A DNA stretch of 64,000 nt. Origin: Acidipropionibacterium acidipropionici. Lineage in GTDB: Bacteria > Actinomycetota > Actinomycetes > Propionibacteriales > Propionibacteriaceae. The number at the start of each line of letters is the position of its first letter. The first letter of the stretch is position 1. Under the pieces are notes generated by a model, which saw only the letters and a list, made by a program, of their open reading frames with translations, had not been told where the DNA came from and ran no database searches. Shown in pieces: positions 8,111 through 16,185 of this stretch. The translations under genes and the position numbers were made by a program. The stretch covers positions 711,551 through 775,550 of the forward strand of contig NZ_CP013126.1 in assembly GCF_001441165.1 (NCBI RefSeq). Direction: 5' to 3'.

Positions 8111-9328
8111 ATGACAACGGAGTCGCAGACCACCATCGAGCAGATCCATGAGGCACAGGTCCTTCAGGCTCTGGCCGACCGCAGCGTCGCGTCCCGCTCC
8201 GAGCTCTCTGGCATGCTCGGCCTCGGTCGCTCAACCATCGCCGAGATCCTCGCACGCCTTGTCAGCATGGGCACAGTCGTGGTCGAGGGACATCAGAAGC
8301 GCGACGGTCGCGGCCGCCCCACAGAGCTCCTCCGCATCGATCGCGACGCCGTAAGCGCCATCGGGATCGACATCGCCCACGGCTGGACCCACGTCGCAGC
8401 TCTGAACATCCTTGGGGACCCCGTAGCCACGGGCGGTCGCACCGTCGAGGTCGCCACCCCCTGGACCGATCGAATCCGGATCGCAGACAACCTTCTCTCC
8501 GGTCTCTCCCTGTCCCAATCACAGCTCAAGCCGCTGCGAGGCATCGCGATCGGGCTCTTCGGACCGGTCAGCATCGCCCGGCAACGGCTGACGACCGGGC
8601 CCGCCGGAGCCATTGACCCGCGGGCACGGGCGCGACACGGCGGCGAACCATGGTTCGGCCACGTCGAGACCCTCGCGGCCCGATTCGCCAGTCCGGTCAT
8701 GGTGGACAACACGACTCGCTTCGCCGCCTACGCCGAGCACCTCGCACACATCCACGAAACCCGGGATCCGGGCCCGACGCTCCACCTGCGCTGCTTCCAG
8801 GGGGTCGGGGGCGCCGTCGTCTCGCCCTCGGGCGTCGAACGCGGATCTTCCGGACTGGCCGGCGAGGTCGGGCATCTGACGATTGAGAACGATGGCCCTC
8901 CCTGCCGCTGCGGCAGGAACGGCTGTCTCGAGACATTCGCCTCAACCCCCGCCATTCTGGCCAGATGCCGGGCCCGTGGCCTCGACGTTGCCGACCTGGA
9001 CGGCCTTCGCGCCGCAGTCCAGCGCGGCGATGACACGGTCCATCGCGTCCTGCGTGACTCCGGAAAGGCCATCGGCCGGGCCTTGGTGACTGCGTCAGTC
9101 CTCCTCGACCCGGCCTCGATCATCCTCTCCGGAGACCTCATCCAGCTCGGCGACACCGCCCTCTCGGCGGCGCAGGCGGCCTACAAGAACGGGCTGGGGA
9201 CCCGCTTCTCCTCGGCGCCAATCACCCCCGGAGTGCTCGGCCAGCGCGCCGCATCTCTCGGCGCCGCGCTGACAGTGCTTCACGACCAACTCCCCGAACT
9301 CACGCTGGCCAGTCCACGCACCGGCTGA
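8111..9328 (+). CDS. ROK-family transcriptional regulator (NagC/XylR type)
   Basis: The 405-aa product has an N-terminal winged helix (residues about 10-60, RSELSGMLGLGRSTIAEILARL) followed by a sugar-kinase-like ROK domain. The ROK zinc site is present as CRCGRNGCLE, preceded by GEVGHLTI. The kinase acid loop reads VDNTTRFAAYAE, a form common in non-catalytic regulators. ATG 8111 is preceded in frame by a GTG at 8108, so the exact start is uncertain by one codon. It is followed closely by a sugar transporter and a sulfatase gene, so it probably senses a sugar released by the sulfatase or imported by the transporter and controls both sides of this divergent region. Confidence 0.85.
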   Translation: MTTESQTTIEQIHEAQVLQALADRSVASRSELSGMLGLGRSTIAEILARLVSMGTVVVEGHQKRDGRGRPTELLRIDRDAVSAIGIDIAHGWTHVAALNILGDPVATGGRTVEVATPWTDRIRIADNLLSGLSLSQSQLKPLRGIAIGLFGPVSIARQRLTTGPAGAIDPRARARHGGEPWFGHVETLAARFASPVMVDNTTRFAAYAEHLAHIHETRDPGPTLHLRCFQGVGGAVVSPSGVERGSSGLAGEVGHLTIENDGPPCRCGRNGCLETFASTPAILARCRARGLDVADLDGLRAAVQRGDDTVHRVLRDSGKAIGRALVTASVLLDPASIILSGDLIQLGDTALSAAQAAYKNGLGTRFSSAPITPGVLGQRAASLGAALTVLHDQLPELTLASPRTG

Positions 9329-9374
9329 GCCGTGTCGACCAGTCCCCATCCACCACGTCTCAGAAAGGCACCAC

Positions 9375-10871
9375 ATGTCCACAGCAACCGCGGAACGCAC
9401 CTCACCAGGGGGCACCAGGCAACGCGGCCGGCGCCGGTCCATCTTCGCGGCCGTCGTCGCGTCCATCTCAGGGCTGATGTTCGGGTGGGACGCCATGGCA
9501 CTCAACGTCGTCAAGAACGCCCTGGTCCACCACACCCATGCCGGCAACGGCCTCATCGGCTTCGCGGTGGCATTCGGCGTGCTCACTGCGGCGTTCGGCG
9601 CCTTCATCGCCGGTCGCCTCTCCGACCGGATCGGCCGCCGCATCATCATGGTGATCGCAGCAGTGCTCTTCATGATCTCCTCGGTGGGCACCGTGTTCAT
9701 CGGCGACTCGATCGGACTGTTCCTGTTCTGGCGGTTCTTCTCCGGCCTGGCGATGGGCTCGGCGATGACCATCGCCCCCGCCTACATCTCTGAGACGGCG
9801 CCCGCCGACCTTCGCGGCACGCTGGTCTCGCTGCGACAGTTCATGCTCATCATCGGCCTGTTCGTCTGCGGTCTACTGGGTGACGGGCTGCTCGCCGCAG
9901 CTCCCGCGCCAACTGGCGATGCGCCGAAGTCGACGTCGATCCTGCATTTCGCGGGCCTGGGCCTGGAGGTGTGGCAGTGGTGCTTCCTCTCCGTGGCCGT
10001 CGGCGGCCTCATCTACCTGGTCACCTCGCTCTTCGTCCCCGAATCCCCGCGCTACCTCATCCTGGCCGGCAAGGTCGAGCAGGGGCGCGCCGTCCTGGAG
10101 CGCATGCTCGAAGGTTCCGATGACGATGTCGACGACCGTGTCGCAGAGATCCAGGCCTCGGTCGGCAAGGACGAGAAGCATGGCTTCCGGACCCTTCTCA
10201 ACAAGCGCCGCAGCAACCTGCAGAAGGTCGTGTGGATCGGCATCGGGCTCGCGCTGCTTCAGCAGTTCGTCGGCATCAACGCGGTCTTCTACTACTCGAC
10301 CACCATCTTCAAGACACTCGGATTCGGGGAGCAGAGCGCCCTGCAGCAGACCCTCATCGTCACCGGCGTCAAGGTGCTGGCGATCATTCTCGGCATGATC
10401 CTCATCGACCGGGTGGGCCGCCGTCCGCTCATGCTGTTCGGCTCGATCACCATGTCGGTGGCCCTCATCGCCACAGCGTCGATCATGCTCTCGGCTCCGA
10501 AGGCGACCGGGGCGGACGGCTCCGTCACCCCCAACCTCACCGGCTCACCCGGCCTGGCCGCACTCGCCTTGGTGACGATGTGCCTCTACGTCTTCGCCTA
10601 TGCGGGCACCTGGGGCCCGATCATGTGGGTGCTGGTCGGCGAGATGTTCCCGAACCGCATCCGCGGCGCCGCCACCTCGGTGGCCGGAGGGGCCGAGTGG
10701 ATGGCGAACTTCACCGTCACGCTCACCTTCCCGGTCCTGGCCGCCTGGTCCATCGGAACCACCTACGTCATGTACGCCGCGGTGGCGCTGTTCTCCATCT
10801 TCTTCGTCCTCAAGCTCGTGCCCGAGACCAAGCACATGGAGCTGGAGGACATGGACACACTCGCCGACTGA
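9375..10871 (+). CDS. Sugar porter family MFS transporter
   Basis: The 498-aa twelve-helix sugar:proton symporter carries the diagnostic PF00083 motifs: GRLSDRIGRR after helix 2, PESPRYL before the central loop, QQFVGINAVFYYS in helix 7, DRVGRRPLM in the second half, and PETKHMELE at the C-terminus. These match the XylE/GLUT-like branch, which takes up hexoses, pentoses or inositol. The gene lies 46 bp after the ROK regulator and 38 bp before a sulfatase gene, so the three are probably co-transcribed. The cargo may be the sulfated sugar or its desulfated product; sequence alone does not decide. Confidence 0.9.
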   Translation: MSTATAERTSPGGTRQRGRRRSIFAAVVASISGLMFGWDAMALNVVKNALVHHTHAGNGLIGFAVAFGVLTAAFGAFIAGRLSDRIGRRIIMVIAAVLFMISSVGTVFIGDSIGLFLFWRFFSGLAMGSAMTIAPAYISETAPADLRGTLVSLRQFMLIIGLFVCGLLGDGLLAAAPAPTGDAPKSTSILHFAGLGLEVWQWCFLSVAVGGLIYLVTSLFVPESPRYLILAGKVEQGRAVLERMLEGSDDDVDDRVAEIQASVGKDEKHGFRTLLNKRRSNLQKVVWIGIGLALLQQFVGINAVFYYSTTIFKTLGFGEQSALQQTLIVTGVKVLAIILGMILIDRVGRRPLMLFGSITMSVALIATASIMLSAPKATGADGSVTPNLTGSPGLAALALVTMCLYVFAYAGTWGPIMWVLVGEMFPNRIRGAATSVAGGAEWMANFTVTLTFPVLAAWSIGTTYVMYAAVALFSIFFVLKLVPETKHMELEDMDTLAD

Positions 10872-10909
10872 CGGCCCCGATCACTTCCCCTGTTCAAGGA
10901 GCACCGACA

Positions 10910-12445
10910 ATGACTGACCTTTCCGCGCAATCCCACGGCCAGAAGAACATCCTGATGCTGATGACCGATCAGCACCGCGTCGACACCCTCGGTTGCTATG
11001 GCAACGAGATCTGTCAGACACCGACCATCGACGAGATCGCCGAGACCGGGACAAGGTTCGACCAGTGGTACACGCCGACGGCGATCTGCACCCCCGCCAG
11101 GGCGTCGCTGTTCACCGGCTACGCCCCCTTCCGCCACAAACTGCTCGCCAATCAGGAGCGCAATGTCGGCTACATCGAGGACCTGCCCGCCGACCAGTGG
11201 ACGTTCTCGCAGACGCTGCGCGACGCCGGCTGGAACTGCGGCCTGGTCGGCAAGTGGCATGCCGGCACCGACCGGACAGCCAACGACTACGGCTTCGACG
11301 GCCTGAACTATCAGGGGTGGCACAACGACATCAACCATCCCGACTACCTGAAGTACCTTGAGGACAACGGCTTCCCGCCCTATGAGATCGCCGACCGCTA
11401 CCGCGGAGTCTTCCCCAACGGGGAGACCGGGAACCTCTTGGCCGCGCGCCTCCAGCAGCCTCAGGAGGCCACCTTCGAGCACTACCTGGCCGACCGCACC
11501 ATCGAGATGCTGGAGCGTTACGCCGAGGACCGGACGACTTCCGGCAAGCCGTTCTTCCTGCTGTCGAGTTACTCCGGGCCGCACCTGCCCTACGTCGTCC
11601 CCGACGAATACTTCGACATGTACGACCCCGCCGATGTCGAACTGCCGGCGTCGGTCGCCGAGGACTTCGCCGACAAGCCGCCGATCCAGCGCAACTACTC
11701 TAAGCACTGGGCCTTCGACACGATGACGGCCGAGCAGTCGCGCAAGCTCATCGCCGTCTACTGGGGCTACGTGACGATGGTCGATCATGAGTTCGGCCGG
11801 ATCATCGACGCCCTGAAGAGACTGGGCCTGGAGGATGAGACGGCGGTCGTCTTCAGCTCGGATCACGGCGAGTTCACCGGGTCTCACCGTCTCCACGACA
11901 AGGGCCCGGCGATGTACGACGACATCTACCACACCGGCGGCATCATCCGGGTGCCCGGCTGCCCGGCGCAGGTTCGCGACGAGTTCGTGTCCCTGTTGGA
12001 TCTGCCGGCCACCTTCCTCGACATCGCGGGCCTGGATCCCTCGCCGGCGGTGGACTCCCGATCGTTGCTGCCTCTGGTCCGCGGCGACCATCCGGCCTGG
12101 GACGAATACGTGCTGGCCGAGTTCCACGGCCACCATTTCCCGGTGGCTCAGCGGATGCTGCGCGGACGCCAGTACAAGCTGGTGATCAGCCCCGAGTCGC
12201 GCAACGAGTTCTACGATCTGCAGGCCGATCCGAACGAGCTGCAGAACCGGTACGACGACCCGCTGCTGACTGCCGAGCGCAACAGGATGCTGCGGATCCT
12301 CTACACGCGGTTGCGCGATCGGGGGGACAACTTCTATCACTGGATGACGTCGATGTTCCCGGTCGGTGAGTTGGATTACGACCCGACGATGTCCGGCCTG
12401 GACGAGTCCACCTACCATCACGACGACGCGACTGCCGGTGCGTGA
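10910..12445 (+). CDS. Type I sulfatase with Cys-type active site
   Basis: The 511-aa protein has the sulfatase signature ICTPARAS with the modifiable Cys at residue 60, and metal-binding aspartates and histidine in LMLMTDQHRVDTLGCYG and VVFSSDHGEFTGSHRL. It has no signal peptide, so it acts in the cytoplasm on an imported sulfate ester. It is only distantly similar to the BetC-like enzyme at 5899-7497 and lacks the BetC-specific segments, so the substrate differs; the neighbouring sugar porter and ROK regulator suggest a sulfated sugar. AAGGA at 10896-10900 is the ribosome site. The next gene overlaps its stop by 8 nt. Confidence 0.88.
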   Translation: MTDLSAQSHGQKNILMLMTDQHRVDTLGCYGNEICQTPTIDEIAETGTRFDQWYTPTAICTPARASLFTGYAPFRHKLLANQERNVGYIEDLPADQWTFSQTLRDAGWNCGLVGKWHAGTDRTANDYGFDGLNYQGWHNDINHPDYLKYLEDNGFPPYEIADRYRGVFPNGETGNLLAARLQQPQEATFEHYLADRTIEMLERYAEDRTTSGKPFFLLSSYSGPHLPYVVPDEYFDMYDPADVELPASVAEDFADKPPIQRNYSKHWAFDTMTAEQSRKLIAVYWGYVTMVDHEFGRIIDALKRLGLEDETAVVFSSDHGEFTGSHRLHDKGPAMYDDIYHTGGIIRVPGCPAQVRDEFVSLLDLPATFLDIAGLDPSPAVDSRSLLPLVRGDHPAWDEYVLAEFHGHHFPVAQRMLRGRQYKLVISPESRNEFYDLQADPNELQNRYDDPLLTAERNRMLRILYTRLRDRGDNFYHWMTSMFPVGELDYDPTMSGLDESTYHHDDATAGA

Positions 12446-12830
12446 CGACAGCACCGCTGCGGCGCATCGGCGCGGCCGGGCGCCCCGGTGGGTCTACGGC
12501 TCGGGCAAGGAGCCGGACCCCCGGTTCTCCCTGGCGAACGAGCGGACCTTCCTGGCGTGGATCCGCACTGCGATGGCCCTGATTGCCGGGGCCGTCGCGG
12601 TGCACGCCGTCACGCTGCCGGTCGCCCATTGGGTGTCGGTCGCCGTTTCGGTGATCCTTCTCATCGGCGGGGCTGCGCTGCCGCCGATCGCCTGGTGGAT
12701 GCGATGTCTGACCGAGCGCGCTATGCGCCTCGGGCGGTCGCTGCCCAGCACTCTGGTGACTGAGGCGCTGCTGGCCGTGACGCTGGTAGGAGTCACGGCG
12801 CTGTTCGCTGTGGGGATCTACCTCGAATGA
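12438..12830 (+). CDS. DUF202 (YidH-like) membrane protein
   Basis: The 130-aa protein starts at a GTG that overlaps the sulfatase stop, so translation is coupled. Its core FSLANERTFLAWIRTAMALIAGAVAV is the DUF202 signature. Three hydrophobic segments are predicted, with a short charged N-terminus. The molecular function of DUF202 proteins is not established. Its coupling to a sulfatase and a second DUF202 gene suggests that the two form a membrane pair linked to this pathway. No good ribosome site precedes the GTG, which fits coupled translation. Confidence 0.7.
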   Translation: MRDDSTAAAHRRGRAPRWVYGSGKEPDPRFSLANERTFLAWIRTAMALIAGAVAVHAVTLPVAHWVSVAVSVILLIGGAALPPIAWWMRCLTERAMRLGRSLPSTLVTEALLAVTLVGVTALFAVGIYLE

Positions 12831-13237
12831 TGAAGGACACCGAGACCATGGAACTGCCGGGTCCGGTCGACGACGGCCTGCAGATCGAGCGCACGATCCT
12901 GGCGTGGAAGCGCAGCCTGCTGTCTGGGTCGGTGCTCCTGATCGCCGCGATGAAGGTGGGCATTCAGATCTCCCTGGCCTGGACGATAGTCATGGTGGCC
13001 GGGGCAGTCGTCGTGGCAGGATCGGTCGCAATAGCCATCACCCGGTCCTATCGCGATGCTTCTCGCCGCTTCCGCTCGATCGACTCAGCGTCATCCGGCA
13101 CTGCATCGGGCGGCGGTCCGGGCGTCCCGTTCGGTCTTCTGGGCCCGGTATGGACCCTCATGACGACGATCACCATCAGCCTGTGCGCACTCGTTCTCCT
13201 GGCCGCGGTCCTCGTCGACGGCCCGATGCCGAGATAA
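12827..13237 (+). CDS. Second DUF202-like membrane protein
   Basis: The 136-aa product overlaps the previous DUF202 gene by 4 nt (ATGA). It keeps the shorter signature LQIERTILAWKRSLLSGSVLL, followed by three hydrophobic segments and a Gly/Ser-rich loop before the last helix. This pairing of a YidH-like and a YidG-like gene is common in bacteria. It is the partner of the preceding gene and sits between a sulfatase and the sulfatase maturase. Confidence 0.75.
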   Translation: MMKDTETMELPGPVDDGLQIERTILAWKRSLLSGSVLLIAAMKVGIQISLAWTIVMVAGAVVVAGSVAIAITRSYRDASRRFRSIDSASSGTASGGGPGVPFGLLGPVWTLMTTITISLCALVLLAAVLVDGPMPR

Positions 13238-13272
13238 CACCATCCATCCCGTCCCAACTCTGGAACTCGCTC

Positions 13273-14544
13273 ATGACCCACGCATTCAGCCCACGCAACG
13301 CCTCCGGACAAACACGTCGCCCCTTCTCCTCCCTGGCGAAACCCACCGGGGCCGCCTGCAACCTGGACTGCACCTACTGCTTCTTCCTGTCCAAGGAGCT
13401 GCTCTACGACCGTGCCGGCCAGCAGATGAGCGAGGAGACCCTGGAGCGCTACATCGCCGACTTCCTGGACTCCCAGCCCGACGGCGACGTCTCCCTTGAG
13501 TGGCAGGGCGGGGAGCCCACCATGCGGGGCCTGCCGTTCTTCCGCCGGGCCGTCGAGCTGGCCGAGCAGTACCGCCGCCCGGCCCAGACCGTCCACCACT
13601 CGATCCAGACCAACGGCACCCTCATCGACGACGAGTGGGCCACCTTCCTGGCCGACAACGGGTTCCTCGTCGGGCTGTCGATGGACGGTCCGGCTGAGGA
13701 CCACGACGCCTACCGGGTCAACCGGGCCGGGCGCCCCACCCACGACCAGGTGCTGCGCGGCTGGAAGATCCTCCGGGCCCACGGCGTCGAGACCAACATC
13801 CTGTGCACGGTCCACGCCGCCAACGCCGACCATCCCCTGGAGGTCTACCGGTACTTCCGCGACGAGCTCGGCGCCACCTACCTCCAGTTCATCCCCATCG
13901 TCGAACGCGCCTCCCGCAAGCTCCTCCCCCTGGCCGACGCCGGCTGGCACGAACCCGGCCAGGCCCGCCCGCTGTACACCCAGAAGGGCCGCTACGTCAC
14001 CGAACGCAGCGTCGGGCCCGAGCAGTGGGGGCGGTTCATGAGCGACATCTGGGACGAGTGGGTGACCCGCGACGTCGGCACCGTCTACGTCCAGCACTTC
14101 GACACCGCACTGGGCAACGCCATGGGGCAGTACTCCATGTGCGTGCACTCCCCGACCTGCGGAGACGCCGTCGCCGTGCTCCACAACGGCGACGTCTACG
14201 CCTGCGACCACTACGTCGAGCCCGACTACGCCCGCGGCAACATCGCCGACGTCTCACTGCGCGACGTCCTCGACTCCAAGGATCAGCGCCAGTTCGGCAC
14301 CGACAAGGCCACCACCCTGTCACAGCAGTGCCAGGACTGCCCCGTGAAGTGGGCCTGCTGGGGAGGCTGCCCCAAGGACCGCTTCGTGCCCACTGACGGC
14401 GGCCGCCACCAGCAGAACTACCTGTGCGCCGGCTACTACGAGTTCTTCTCCCACACCACCCCCGACATCGCACGGATGTCCCAGCTCATCCGGATGGGAC
14501 GCCCGGCAGCGGCCATCATGAAGCTGCCGACCACCCGCCGCTGA
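13273..14544 (+). CDS. Anaerobic sulfatase-maturating enzyme (radical SAM/SPASM)
   Basis: The 423-aa radical-SAM protein has the cluster motif CNLDCTYC (CxxxCxxC) near residue 35, and a C-terminal SPASM region with further cysteines (SMCVHSPTCGDAV, YACDHYV, QQCQDCPVKWACWGGCPKDRF). The family oxidises the active-site Cys or Ser of type I sulfatases to formylglycine and is oxygen-sensitive. Two Cys-type sulfatases in the window (CAPSR and CTPAR) are its obvious clients. It follows the DUF202 pair by 35 bp and is probably the last gene of the ROK-transporter-sulfatase operon. The length is normal for the family. Confidence 0.92.
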   Translation: MTHAFSPRNASGQTRRPFSSLAKPTGAACNLDCTYCFFLSKELLYDRAGQQMSEETLERYIADFLDSQPDGDVSLEWQGGEPTMRGLPFFRRAVELAEQYRRPAQTVHHSIQTNGTLIDDEWATFLADNGFLVGLSMDGPAEDHDAYRVNRAGRPTHDQVLRGWKILRAHGVETNILCTVHAANADHPLEVYRYFRDELGATYLQFIPIVERASRKLLPLADAGWHEPGQARPLYTQKGRYVTERSVGPEQWGRFMSDIWDEWVTRDVGTVYVQHFDTALGNAMGQYSMCVHSPTCGDAVAVLHNGDVYACDHYVEPDYARGNIADVSLRDVLDSKDQRQFGTDKATTLSQQCQDCPVKWACWGGCPKDRFVPTDGGRHQQNYLCAGYYEFFSHTTPDIARMSQLIRMGRPAAAIMKLPTTRR

Positions 14545-14563
14545 GACGAGGCCCCGCGCGGTC

Positions 14564-15373
14564 TCAGATCCTCCGATTGGCCAGGACCGGGATCGAGGCG
14601 CGGACCGGCTCGACGGCGTCGGGATCGATGTCGACGATCCGGAACTCCTGGCCGTCGCCGAGCTCGCAGAGGATCCGCCCGTCGGGGGCGATCGCCATGC
14701 TGTGGCCGATTCCGGTCGGGGCGGTCGAGGGCTCCTGCCCGATGGTGGCCGGGTTCCCCTGGCCGACGGCGACGATGAAGCAGGTGGAGTCCAGGGCGCG
14801 GGCGCGGGCGAGCAGACGCCACTGGTCGAGCTTGGCGACGCGCTGCTCGTCGGTGATCCCGGCACCCCAGGACGCCGGCAGGAGGATGATCCTCGCCCCG
14901 GCCTCGGCGAGGCGGATGAACAGGTTCGGGAAGCGGACGTCGTAGCAGACGGCCAGGCCCACCGGGGCGCCGGCGATGGTGCAGACGGTCGGTTCGGTGC
15001 CAGGGGTCACGGTGTCGGACTCGGCGAAGCCGAAGGCGTCGAAGAGGTGGATCTTGTCGTAGCCGATCACCGCGCCGTCGGGGCGGGCGACCAGCAGGGT
15101 GTTGCGGACCCGGCCCTCGTCGCCGGGGGTGAACATGCCGGCGGCGACGGTGACGCGGTGCTCACGGGCGATCTCCCGGATCCCGGTGGCGAAGGGGCCG
15201 TCGAGCGGTTCGGCGATGCGGGTGAGGTTGTGGCCGAAGGCGCGCATCGTGGCCTCGGGGAAGACGACGAGTTCGGCGCCTTCGGCCGCCGCCAGGGCGG
15301 TCTGGGAGCGGACGAGGTCCAGGTTCGCGTCGACGTCTCGTCCGGTGATCACCTGCATGAGTGCAATCCGCAT
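14564..15373 (-). CDS. Carbon-nitrogen hydrolase (nitrilase superfamily amidase)
   Basis: The 269-aa protein has the nitrilase Glu-Lys-Cys triad: Glu in VVFPEATM, Lys in IGYDKIHLFD, Cys in VGLAVCYDVRFPNLF. Members hydrolyse small amides such as omega-amidated acids or deaminated glutathione. ATG 15373 has an excellent ribosome site (GAGGAGGA, minus strand). The frame is open further upstream but without family similarity. The gene is divergent from the M23-like gene across a 133-bp region holding a long inverted repeat, and converges on the maturase gene. The exact substrate is not predictable. Confidence 0.87.
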   Translation of the reverse strand: MRIALMQVITGRDVDANLDLVRSQTALAAAEGAELVVFPEATMRAFGHNLTRIAEPLDGPFATGIREIAREHRVTVAAGMFTPGDEGRVRNTLLVARPDGAVIGYDKIHLFDAFGFAESDTVTPGTEPTVCTIAGAPVGLAVCYDVRFPNLFIRLAEAGARIILLPASWGAGITDEQRVAKLDQWRLLARARALDSTCFIVAVGQGNPATIGQEPSTAPTGIGHSMAIAPDGRILCELGDGQEFRIVDIDPDAVEPVRASIPVLANRRI

Positions 15374-15420
15374 GCCGTCCTCCTCGGCTCGTCGTGTGGT
15401 CTTCCCACCGTATGGCCCTG

Positions 15421-15470
15421 AGGTTGTGTAGGAAGTTGGGGAATAGACGACCACATTTCCGACACAACCT
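15421..15470. promoter_or_regulatory. Long inverted repeat in a divergent promoter region
   Basis: Arms AGGTTGTGTAGGAA (15421-15434) and TTCCGACACAACCT (15457-15470) pair at 13 of 14 positions around 22 bp. The site sits between the nitrilase start (15373) and the M23-like start (15507) and is a candidate operator shared by both genes. Confidence 0.5.
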
Positions 15471-15506
15471 CCGCCCCTCCGACCTTCGAGCAGGAGTGAG
15501 GACGCC

Positions 15507-16121
15507 ATGAGCGCCACGATCAGCCTCGATTTCCCATTCACCGGGCGGTGGACGGTGCAGAACAGCCCCGCCGACCGGGTCCCGAGCCACGGGACCGACT
15601 TGTTCGCCACCGCCCTGGCCATCGACTTCGTCCCCGTCAATGCCGACGGCCGCACCGCGCCGTTCACGGCCGGCTCCCTGGTGCGCCCCGAACCCCCGGA
15701 GCGGTTCCCGGGGTTTGGGCGGGCAATCCTGGCCCCGGCCGACGGCGTCGTCGTGGCCGTCGCCGACGCCGCCCTCGACCACCCGGCCTATCGGGGCCTT
15801 CCGTCACTGCGCTACGCGATGACTCAGCGCCGCAGGATCGCGGAGGGGTGGCCGGCGCTGGCCGGCAACCACGTGATGATCGGCTGTGGGGAGGCGGTGA
15901 TCGCGTTGTGCCATCTGCGCCACGGCAGCATCGGGGTGGAGGTCGGTGCCCGGGTCGCCACCGGGGAGCGCGTCGGCGAGTGCGGGAACACCGGCAACAG
16001 CACCGAGCCTCACATCCACATCCAGTCCATGGACTCCCCCGATCCGAGTCGCGCCCGACCGGTCCCGATGACCTTCCGGGGTTCCCTCCCCCGCAACGGC
16101 GAGATCATCGACGCCGGATGA
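15507..16121 (+). CDS. M23/LytM-like metallopeptidase-fold protein without signal peptide
   Basis: The 204-aa product has the M23 ligand pattern: a His and Asp in SHGTDLFATALAIDF near residue 30, then HLRHG and the paired histidines of EPHIHIQSMD near residue 172. There is no signal peptide or membrane segment, unusual for a cell-wall hydrolase. M23 domains of this soluble kind occur fused to APH kinase and class III aminotransferase domains in large proteobacterial proteins. Separate APH and class III genes lie at 1-2494, so a metabolic rather than cell-wall role is possible (inference). Confidence 0.7.
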   Translation: MSATISLDFPFTGRWTVQNSPADRVPSHGTDLFATALAIDFVPVNADGRTAPFTAGSLVRPEPPERFPGFGRAILAPADGVVVAVADAALDHPAYRGLPSLRYAMTQRRRIAEGWPALAGNHVMIGCGEAVIALCHLRHGSIGVEVGARVATGERVGECGNTGNSTEPHIHIQSMDSPDPSRARPVPMTFRGSLPRNGEIIDAG

Positions 16122-16185
16122 CGCCGGCAGGGGCAGACCGACCCTTTCCCGACAACGCAGCATGATGACCGGCAGAGTAGGTGGA

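Noticed and set aside
10763-12454. 563-aa open frame on the minus strand opposite the second sulfatase
   Set aside because: It is a mirror of the sulfatase codons; the sulfatase signature and ribosome site on the plus strand decide.
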